Made by a program: the position numbers and the translations under genes. The notes under the pieces are model-generated. The model searched no databases, had not been told where the DNA came from, and saw nothing but the letters and a program-made list of their open reading frames with translations. Of a stretch of DNA of 64,000 bases, positions 57,764-64,000 are shown piece after piece; within the stretch, counting starts at the first letter, position 1, and each line of letters opens with the position of its first letter. The DNA comes from Streptomyces sp. NBC_01431 (GTDB lineage: Bacteria; Actinomycetota; Actinomycetes; Streptomycetales; Streptomycetaceae), in NCBI RefSeq assembly GCF_036231355.1, contig NZ_CP109496.1, forward strand, positions 3,844,001 to 3,908,000, written 5' to 3'.

Positions 57764-57836
57764 GCCCTCATCGTCTAGTGGCCCAGGACGCCGCCCTTTC
57801 AAGGCGGTAGCACGGGTTCGAATCCCGTTGGGGGCA
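57764..57836 (+). tRNA. tRNA-Glu (TTC)
   Basis: A 73-nucleotide cloverleaf with anticodon loop CTTTCAA. Acceptor arms GCCCTCA/TGGGGGC pair with one G-U. CCA is not encoded. Confidence 0.95.
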
Positions 57837-57874
57837 CGCACAATCCTGTGCGAGACTTGGTCTCGCGCAAGCTT

Positions 57875-57949
57875 GGTCCTGTGGAGCAGTTTGGAGTGCT
57901 CGCCACCCTGTCAAGGTGGAGGCCGCGGGTTCAAATCCCGTCAGGACCG
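57875..57949 (+). tRNA. tRNA-Asp (GTC)
   Basis: A 75-nucleotide cloverleaf; anticodon loop CTGTCAA; acceptor GGTCCTG/CAGGACC with discriminator G. Confidence 0.95.
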
Positions 57950-57953
57950 CTGG

Positions 57954-57969
57954 TGTTTCACGTGAAACA
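57954..57969. promoter_or_regulatory. parS chromosome-partition site
   Basis: TGTTTCACGTGAAACA, a perfect 16-bp palindrome (18 bp with flanking G/C), identical to the consensus parS bound by ParB. It is in the 24-base gap between tRNA-Asp and tRNA-Phe. In Streptomyces, parS sites cluster around oriC. Confidence 0.95.
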
Positions 57970-57973
57970 CCGT

Positions 57974-58047
57974 GGCTGGGTAGCTCAGTTGGTACGAGCG
58001 ATCGCCTGAAAAGCGATAGGTCGCCGGTTCGACCCCGGCCCCAGCCA
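57974..58047 (+). tRNA. tRNA-Phe (GAA)
   Basis: A 74-nucleotide cloverleaf with anticodon loop CTGAAAA. The encoded CCA follows at 58048-58050. Confidence 0.95.
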
Positions 58048-58053
58048 CCACCC

Positions 58054-58084
58054 GAAAGCCCCGACCGATCCGGTCGGGGCTTTC
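58054..58084 (+). terminator. Terminator of the tRNA-Glu/Asp/Phe cluster
   Basis: A hairpin with GAAAGCCCCGACC / GGTCGGGGCTTTC arms and short loop, ending in TTTC, just after tRNA-Phe. Confidence 0.85.
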
Positions 58085-58160
58085 GTCGTATTCCAAGCCC
58101 AGGATGGCGTATTCCAAGCCCAGGACGGGGCCCGCCCTCCCCCGGGCGGGCCCCGTCACC

Positions 58161-59000
58161 TCAGGTTTCCTCCGACGCGCGGGTGCGGCCCCGCCAGCCG
58201 CGAACGCCCAGGACCAGCGCGGCCACCGCCGCCAGGACCATCAGCAAGACCCAGTCCGGGACCGCGTCGCCGATGCCCTTCGTCCACTCCTCCACCGCGT
58301 ACGAGTCGTCGACGTCCAGCAGCCCCGGCAGGGCCGTCGCCCCGTCGTACGCGAGGAACAGCGCGCCCAGCGCGATGAAGAAGAGGCCCGACAGCAGCGA
58401 CGTGGTGTGGAGTTCGAAGCGGCCCAGCCGCACGATCCGGCCACGCAGCCACTTGCGGCCGCCCAGTTCGAAGCGTTCCCAGAGCAGCGCCAGGACGAAG
58501 AGCGGCACCGCCATGCCCAGCGCGTACACCGCGAGCAGCAGGCCCCCGTAGACCGGGCTGCCGCTCACCGCCGCCACGGTGAGGACGCTGCCCAGGATCG
58601 GCCCCGCGCAGAAGCCCGCCAGGCCGTAGACCGCGCCGAGGGCGTAGACGGAGAGCGCGGTCGTGGGGCGGATCTTCCCCGACAGCTGCGTCATGCGGCG
58701 GCTCGCGAAGCCCAGGCCCACGATCTGGGCCACGCCGAGCGCGACGATCAGCCAGCCGCCGATGAGCACGAGCTGGTCGCGGTGGCCGTAGAAGATCCGG
58801 CCCGCGTACGAGCCCGCCGCCCCCAGCGGGACGAGCGTGGTCGCCAGGCCCGCGTAGAAGATGCCGGTCCGGGCGAGCAGCTTGGTGCGGCTGGAGATCG
58901 AGTACGCGAAGAACGCGGGCAGGAGCAGCGCGCTGCACGGGCTCAGGAGCGCGAGGAGACCGCCCAGGAACGCGGCCAAGTAGCCGATGTCCGGGGTCAT
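58161..59000 (-). CDS. CcdA/DsbD-like membrane thiol-disulfide transporter
   Basis: A 279-residue membrane protein with about six helices. Conserved Cys in LLSPCSALLLP (about 22) and GLAGFCAGPILG (about 136) match the CcdA pair that carries electrons across the membrane. Its start overlaps the upstream thioredoxin-fold gene (ATGA), so the two are translated together. The likely role is to reduce the neighbouring DsbA-like or other extracytoplasmic thiols. Confidence 0.9.
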   Translation of the reverse strand: MTPDIGYLAAFLGGLLALLSPCSALLLPAFFAYSISSRTKLLARTGIFYAGLATTLVPLGAAGSYAGRIFYGHRDQLVLIGGWLIVALGVAQIVGLGFASRRMTQLSGKIRPTTALSVYALGAVYGLAGFCAGPILGSVLTVAAVSGSPVYGGLLLAVYALGMAVPLFVLALLWERFELGGRKWLRGRIVRLGRFELHTTSLLSGLFFIALGALFLAYDGATALPGLLDVDDSYAVEEWTKGIGDAVPDWVLLMVLAAVAALVLGVRGWRGRTRASEET

Positions 59001-59842
59001 TTCTTCGCCGCCGCCTTCGCCGCCTCGACGGCCTGCGCGAACTCGTCCATCGGCTGGGCGCCCGCCAGCGGACGGCCGTTGATCAGGAACGAGGGGGTGG
59101 AGCTGGCGCCCAGGCCGTACGCCTCGTCCTGGTCCTTCTTCACCGCCGCCTTGGCGGCCTCGCTGTCGAGGTCCGCCGCGAAGCGGGCGTCGTCCGGCAC
59201 GCCCGCTTCCTTGGCGAGTTCCTTGACGCGCTCCGCGCCGAACCCCTTCTCCTTCGAGCCCTGCGCGTACGCCGCCGCGTGGAACTGCCAGAACCTCCCC
59301 TGCTGCCCGGCCGCCCAGGCCCCGCGCGCGGCCGCCTCGGACTCGGCGCCGAAGATCGGGAAGTTGCGCCACTCGATGCGCAGGGTGCCGTTGTCGACGT
59401 ACTTCTTCACCAACTGCGGCTCGGTGTCGCGGGCGAACTTCCCGCAGTACGAGCACTTGAAGTCGGCGTACTCGATCATCACGACGGGGGCGTCCGCGCG
59501 GCCCTGGGCCAGCGGGTCCCTGGCGTCACGGCGGGCCAGCTTCGTCAGCTCGGGGTGGGTGTCGGCGGCCGCGTCGGTGGAGGAGGCGTCGCCGACCGCG
59601 GGCCGGGGGCCGGGGTTGGTCGCCTGGTAGGAGGCGATCCCGAGGACGGCCGCGGCGGCCACCACGGCCACCCCGATCAGGAACGGCTTGCGGGACTTGG
59701 CGGGCGGCGGGCCGGGCTTGCGGGACTTGGCGGACGTGGCAGCCTTCGCGGGCTTCGCGGACGTGGCAGCCTTCGCGGGCTTCGCGGACGTGGCAGCCTT
59801 CGCGGGCTTCGCGGGCGTGGCGGGCTTCGTGTTCTTGGGCAT
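58997..59842 (-). CDS. DsbA-like thioredoxin-fold protein, membrane anchored
   Basis: A 281-residue protein from ATG 59842. The first 50 residues are Lys/Ala/Pro-rich with three PAKAATSAK repeats. One helix (about 54-74) anchors it. The DsbA-type domain has FKCSYCGKFARDTEP (CxxC), a helical insertion, and STPSFLING with the cis-Pro. It probably oxidises or isomerises exported protein thiols, working with the overlapping CcdA-like gene. Confidence 0.9.
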   Translation of the reverse strand: MPKNTKPATPAKPAKAATSAKPAKAATSAKPAKAATSAKSRKPGPPPAKSRKPFLIGVAVVAAAAVLGIASYQATNPGPRPAVGDASSTDAAADTHPELTKLARRDARDPLAQGRADAPVVMIEYADFKCSYCGKFARDTEPQLVKKYVDNGTLRIEWRNFPIFGAESEAAARGAWAAGQQGRFWQFHAAAYAQGSKEKGFGAERVKELAKEAGVPDDARFAADLDSEAAKAAVKKDQDEAYGLGASSTPSFLINGRPLAGAQPMDEFAQAVEAAKAAAKK

Positions 59843-59946
59843 GCGGGAACTCCGGGTGCGTACGCAGGGCGCGTACAGGAAGGACGCGTGCAGCAAAGAC
59901 GCGTACGGGGAGGAAAAGGGCGGTCGCGGGTGAGCGGACCGGACCT

Positions 59947-60324
59947 CTAGACCCGGAGCACCGAGAGTTCGACGGGGGAGGGCGCGACGAGCGTCGGCCC
60001 GCGCACCGGCGGGTTGCGGTGGGCCGCGTAGAGCCCGCACAGCGCGCCGGGCGCGATGCGGTCCTCCAGCACCGGCGCCTGGTCGTGGGCGACGCGCGCC
60101 CGGACCGGCGCGGCGGGCTCGGACCCCTCGTTCTGCCCGCCCTTCTTGCAGCCGGGCGTGCCCGACGTGCCGGCGAACGCGGGCGCCGACGCCTTCTGCG
60201 CGGGTACGCCGCCGGGCGCGGCCGAAGTCGCGGCAGCCGGCCCGCACAGCGCCACCGCGAACACCGCGAACACCGTCAGCAGCACCGCGGTGAGGCGGCG
60301 GCGCGGGGCACGGGAGCGGGGCAT
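59947..60324 (-). CDS. Small secreted or membrane-anchored protein
   Basis: A 125-residue protein from ATG 60324. A signal-like helix (about 10-34) ends in AATSAAPGG. Two further Cys (CKK and CGLYAAH regions) could form a disulphide, which fits the neighbouring DsbA/CcdA pair. No family recognised. Confidence 0.6.
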   Translation of the reverse strand: MPRSRAPRRRLTAVLLTVFAVFAVALCGPAAATSAAPGGVPAQKASAPAFAGTSGTPGCKKGGQNEGSEPAAPVRARVAHDQAPVLEDRIAPGALCGLYAAHRNPPVRGPTLVAPSPVELSVLRV

Positions 60325-60408
60325 GCCCGAAATGGTACGGGGTGTTCACCCAGGGACACCGAAATGCGTTCGCCACTCGTCCGCGGCGGGTGAGATCCTG
60401 AATCAGGT

Positions 60409-63400
60409 ATGTCTACTTCCTTCGCCGATCTCCAGACGCTGCTCGACGGGGCCTCGCTGCGCGACGCCCACCGTCTGGGCCGCCGTCTCGAAGGCGCCCG
60501 CCGCATCCGCAAGCCCGAGGCCCGGCAGGCCGTGCTCGACGAGATCGCCGCCGAGGCCCAGAAGTCCGCCGAGCGCATCGCCCGGCGGTCCGCCCGCGTG
60601 CCCGAGGTCAGCTACCCCGAGCAGCTCCCGGTCAGCCAGAAGAAGGACGACATCCTTCAGGCGATACGCGACCACCAGGTCGTGATCGTCGCGGGCGAGA
60701 CCGGCTCGGGCAAGACCACCCAGATCCCGAAGATCTGCATGGAGCTGGGTCGCGGTGTCCGCGGGATGATCGGGCACACCCAGCCCCGCCGGATCGCGGC
60801 CCGCACGGTCGCGGACCGGATCGCCGAGGAGCTGAACACCCCGCTGGGCGAGGCGGTCGGCTGGAAGGTCCGGTTCACCGACCAGGTGAACCAGGACGCG
60901 ACCTTCGTGAAGCTGATGACGGACGGCATCCTGCTCGCCGAGATCCAGACGGACCGCGAGCTGCGCGCCTACGACACGATCATCATCGACGAGGCCCACG
61001 AGCGGTCCCTCAACATCGACTTCCTGCTCGGCTATCTGGCCCAGCTGCTGCCCAGGCGCCCCGACCTCAAGGTCGTCATCACCTCGGCGACCATCGACCC
61101 GGAGCGCTTCTCGCGCCACTTCGGCGACGCGCCCATCGTGGAGGTCAGCGGGCGTACGTACCCCGTCGAGGTGCGCTACCGCCCCCTCCTCGAAGAGGAC
61201 AGCGAGGACTCCGACCGCGACCAGATCACCGCGATCTGCGACGCCGTGGACGAGCTCCAGTCGGCGGGCCCCGGCGACATCCTGGTCTTCCTCTCCGGTG
61301 AACGCGAGATCCGCGACACGGCGGACGCGCTGATCAAGAAGAACCTCCGGTCGACGGAGGTGCTCCCCCTCTACGCACGCCTGAGCCACGCCGAGCAGCA
61401 CCGCGTCTTCCAGCAGCACTCGGGCCGCCGGATCGTGCTCGCCACGAACGTCGCCGAGACCTCCCTCACCGTCCCGGGCATCAAGTACGTCATCGACCCC
61501 GGCACCGCCCGCATCTCGCGCTACAGCCACCGCACCAAGGTGCAGCGCCTGCCGATCGAGCCGGTCAGCCAGGCCAGCGCCAACCAGCGCAAGGGCCGCT
61601 GCGGCCGTACGTCCGACGGCATCTGCATCCGGCTGTACTCCGAGGACGACTTCCTCACCCGGCCGGAGTTCACCGACGCCGAGATCCTGCGTACGAACCT
61701 GGCCTCCGTCATCCTCCAGATGACCGCGGCCGGCCTCGGCGACATCGAGAAGTTCCCCTTCATCGACCCGCCGGACCACCGCAACATCCGTGACGGCGTC
61801 CAACTCCTACAGGAACTGGGCGCGTTGGACCCGACGGAGAAGGATCCGAAGAAGCGGCTGACCCAGCAGGGCCGCAAGCTGAGCCAGCTCCCCGTCGACC
61901 CGCGCCTGGCCCGCATGGTCCTGGAGGCCGACCGCAACGGCTGCGTACGCGAGGTCATGGTCATCGCGGCCGCGCTCTCCATCCAGGACCCGCGCGAGCG
62001 CCCCTCCGACAAGCAGGCGCAGGCCGACCAGCAGCACGCCCGCTTCAAGGACGAGACCAGCGACTTCCTGGCCTTCCTCAACCTGTGGCGGTACGTCCGC
62101 GAGCAGCAGAAGGAGCGCGGCTCGTCCTCGTTCCGCCGGATGTGCAAGCAGGAGTACCTGAACTTCCTGCGCATCCGCGAGTGGCAGGACATCTACTCGC
62201 AGCTGCGTACGGTCGCCAAGACCATGGGCATCCACCTGAACGAGGAGGACGCGCCCGAGCAGTCGGTGCACACCTCGCTCCTCGCCGGACTCCTCTCGCA
62301 CATCGGCTTGAAGGACACCGACAAGAACGAGTACCTGGGCGCCCGCAGCGCGAAGTTCGCGATCTTCCCCGGCTCGGCGCTCTTCAAGAAGCAGCCGAAG
62401 CTCGTGATGTCGGCGGAGCTCGTGGAGACCTCGCGCCTGTGGGCCCGGGTCAACGCGAAGATCGAGCCCGAGTGGATCGAGCCGCTCGCCCAGCACCTGG
62501 TCAAGCGCACCTACAGCGAGCCGCACTGGGAGAAGGACCAGGCCGCGGTGATGGCGTACGAGCGCGTGACGCTGTACGGCGTGCCGATCGTCGCGAACCG
62601 CAAGGTGAACTACGGCCGCATCGACCCCGAGGCCTCGCGCGAGTTGTTCATCCGCAACGCCCTGGTCGAGGGCGACTGGCGCACGCACCACAAGTTCTTC
62701 GCCGACAACCGCAAACTCCTCACCGAGGTGGAGGAGCTGGAGCACCGGGCGCGGCGCCGCGACATCCTCGTGGACGACGAGACGCTGTACGACTTCTACG
62801 ACCGGCGGGTGCCCGAACACGTCGTGTCCGGCGCGCACTTCGACTCCTGGTGGAAGCACAAGAAGCACGACGAGCCCGAACTCCTCGATTTCGAGCGCGA
62901 GATGCTCATCAACGAGAAGGCCGGGGCGGTCACCAAGGACGACTATCCGGACTCCTGGCGCCAGGGCCCGCTGAAGTTCCGGGTGACCTACCAGTTCGAG
63001 CCGGGCGCGGACGCGGACGGCGTGACCGTGCACATACCGCTCCAGGTCCTGAACCAGGTCACCGACGAGGGCTTCGACTGGCAGATTCCCGGCCTGCGCG
63101 AGGAGGTCGTCACGGAGCTGATCCGTTCCCTCCCCAAGCCGATCCGCCGCCATTACGTCCCGGCGCCGAACTACGCGTCGAAGTTCCTGGACCGGGCGGT
63201 GCCGTTGCAGGAGCCGCTGCCGGTCACCCTCGCCCGCGAGCTCCAGCGGATGGTGGGCGTCCCGGTCACGGCCGACGACTTCGACCTCACCCGGGTGCCG
63301 GACCACCTGAAGATCACCTTCCGGATCGTCGACGAACGGCGCCGCAAGCTCGCCGAGGACAAGGACCTGGAGGCGCTCAAGCTCCAGCTGCGCCCGAAGG

Positions 63401-64000
63401 CCCGTCAGGCCCTCTCGCAGGCCGCCAGGGCCACCGCGGGGCCCTCGGGCGAGTCCATCGAGCGCTCGGGCCTCACGGACTGGACGATCGGCACCCTGAC
63501 GAAGGTCTTCGAAACCCGCAGGGCGGGCCAGCCGGTGAAGGCCTTCCCGGCGCTGGTCGACGCGGGCGAGACGGTCTCCGTACGCCTCTTCGACACGGAG
63601 GCCGAGCAGCAGCAGGCGATGTGGCGCGGCACCCGGAGGCTGATCCTGCTGAACATCCCGGTGAACCCCGCCAAGTTCGCCTCGGACAAGCTCACCAACC
63701 AGCAGAAGCTGGCCCTGTCCCGCAATCCGCACGGTTCGATCCAGGCGCTCTTCGACGACTGCGCGACGGCGGCCGCGGACAAGCTGATCGCGGACCACGG
63801 GGGCCCGGCCTGGGACGAGGAATCGTTCCGCAAGCTGTACGACAAGGTCCGCGCGGACCTGGTGGACGCGACGGTGCGCACGGTCGGACAGGTCCAGCAG
63901 ATCCTGGCCGCCTGGCAGGCCTGTGAGCGCCGCCTGAAGGCCACGAACAGCCTGACCCTGGTCGGCAACGTGACGGACGTACGCAACCAGCTCGCGGCCC
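60409..64000 (+). CDS. hrpA: ATP-dependent RNA helicase HrpA (partial, 3' end beyond the window)
   Basis: The open frame from ATG 60409 runs past the end, with 1,197 complete codons seen; full HrpA is about 1,300. The DEAH-box helicase has GETGSGKTT (96-104), the DEAH motif in IIIDEAHERS (about 194), ITSATIDPERFS, GDILVFLSGERE and QRKGRCGRT. The C-terminal HrpA-type domains (HA2, OB and unique part) follow in frame. It unwinds RNA and acts in ribosome or mRNA processing. The RBS is weak (CAGGT). It is divergent from the small secreted protein gene, with 84 bases between. Confidence 0.95.
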   Translation, partial: MSTSFADLQTLLDGASLRDAHRLGRRLEGARRIRKPEARQAVLDEIAAEAQKSAERIARRSARVPEVSYPEQLPVSQKKDDILQAIRDHQVVIVAGETGSGKTTQIPKICMELGRGVRGMIGHTQPRRIAARTVADRIAEELNTPLGEAVGWKVRFTDQVNQDATFVKLMTDGILLAEIQTDRELRAYDTIIIDEAHERSLNIDFLLGYLAQLLPRRPDLKVVITSATIDPERFSRHFGDAPIVEVSGRTYPVEVRYRPLLEEDSEDSDRDQITAICDAVDELQSAGPGDILVFLSGEREIRDTADALIKKNLRSTEVLPLYARLSHAEQHRVFQQHSGRRIVLATNVAETSLTVPGIKYVIDPGTARISRYSHRTKVQRLPIEPVSQASANQRKGRCGRTSDGICIRLYSEDDFLTRPEFTDAEILRTNLASVILQMTAAGLGDIEKFPFIDPPDHRNIRDGVQLLQELGALDPTEKDPKKRLTQQGRKLSQLPVDPRLARMVLEADRNGCVREVMVIAAALSIQDPRERPSDKQAQADQQHARFKDETSDFLAFLNLWRYVREQQKERGSSSFRRMCKQEYLNFLRIREWQDIYSQLRTVAKTMGIHLNEEDAPEQSVHTSLLAGLLSHIGLKDTDKNEYLGARSAKFAIFPGSALFKKQPKLVMSAELVETSRLWARVNAKIEPEWIEPLAQHLVKRTYSEPHWEKDQAAVMAYERVTLYGVPIVANRKVNYGRIDPEASRELFIRNALVEGDWRTHHKFFADNRKLLTEVEELEHRARRRDILVDDETLYDFYDRRVPEHVVSGAHFDSWWKHKKHDEPELLDFEREMLINEKAGAVTKDDYPDSWRQGPLKFRVTYQFEPGADADGVTVHIPLQVLNQVTDEGFDWQIPGLREEVVTELIRSLPKPIRRHYVPAPNYASKFLDRAVPLQEPLPVTLARELQRMVGVPVTADDFDLTRVPDHLKITFRIVDERRRKLAEDKDLEALKLQLRPKARQALSQAARATAGPSGESIERSGLTDWTIGTLTKVFETRRAGQPVKAFPALVDAGETVSVRLFDTEAEQQQAMWRGTRRLILLNIPVNPAKFASDKLTNQQKLALSRNPHGSIQALFDDCATAAADKLIADHGGPAWDEESFRKLYDKVRADLVDATVRTVGQVQQILAAWQACERRLKATNSLTLVGNVTDVRNQLAA

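Noticed and set aside
57764..58050. tRNA cluster as an integration site
   Set aside because: No integrase or partial tRNA copy nearby.
61807..63798. Long antisense frame opposite hrpA (663 codons)
   Set aside because: A typical GC-bias mirror frame of a real gene; the sense strand has full helicase motifs and correct codon bias.

Overview
The window is chromosomal DNA from a Streptomyces or a close relative. The signs are very high G+C with strong third-position G/C bias, frequent GTG starts, an rrn operon without a tRNA in the 16S-23S spacer, a TetR gene that looks like atrA, a sporulation gene with the rare TTA codon, a c-di-AMP (ydaO-type) riboswitch before a cell-wall hydrolase, and a perfect actinobacterial parS site. 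From memory, the gene order (hrpA, DsbA/CcdA pair, DEAD helicase, M23 peptidase, trmB, sporulation gene, atrA, ndh, rrn, type IV secretion-like genes) resembles the core of the S. coelicolor chromosome around SCO4092-SCO4131. I could not check this.

Layout. 0.2-3.9 kb (minus): a transglycosylase/NlpC-P60 hydrolase, a membrane Ser/Thr kinase and a secreted trypsin-like protease. 4.3-11.6 kb (plus): a tight cluster of six genes resembling a Gram-positive type IV secretion apparatus (small membrane subunit, VirB8-like, VirB6/TrbL-like, a membrane protein with a VirB4 N-domain, a VirB4 ATPase domain, and a VirD4-like protein with no Walker A). No relaxase or integrase is present. 11.6-18.1 kb (minus): a GNAT gene and a complete rrn operon (16S-23S-5S) with terminator and leader. 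18.1-26.7 kb: a divergent MarR/MFS pair, a PAS-SpoIIE-HATPase regulator, ndh divergent from an atrA-like TetR gene, and an ECF sigma factor fused to an anti-sigma zinc finger, membrane segments and a carbohydrate-binding domain.

26.8-43.7 kb: an AfsR/SARP-like regulator with a +1 frameshift, an asparagine-synthase-like protein with an altered PPi loop, a sporulation regulator with a TTA codon, lhgO-like, trmB, PrsW, an aldo/keto reductase, an M23 peptidase under a c-di-AMP riboswitch, a membrane SpoIIE phosphatase, and a TipA-like MerR gene with its operator promoter. 43.8-64 kb: initiator tRNA-Met, a LAXTG surface protein, a DinB/mycothiol-type protein, tRNA-Lys, an amino-acid permease, a large secreted FG-GAP protein, a DEAD-box helicase with a long RGG-like tail, a lipoprotein, a small zincin, a metallophosphoesterase with a frameshift, tRNA-Glu, tRNA-Asp, parS, tRNA-Phe, a CcdA/DsbA-like pair, a small secreted protein, and hrpA running off the end.

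Most genes are core envelope, regulatory, redox or RNA functions. The least explained module is the chromosomal T4SS-like cluster with its divergent hydrolase, kinase and protease. Two genes show single-base frameshifts that could be real or sequence errors. Orthology statements come from memory and motif reading, not from searches.
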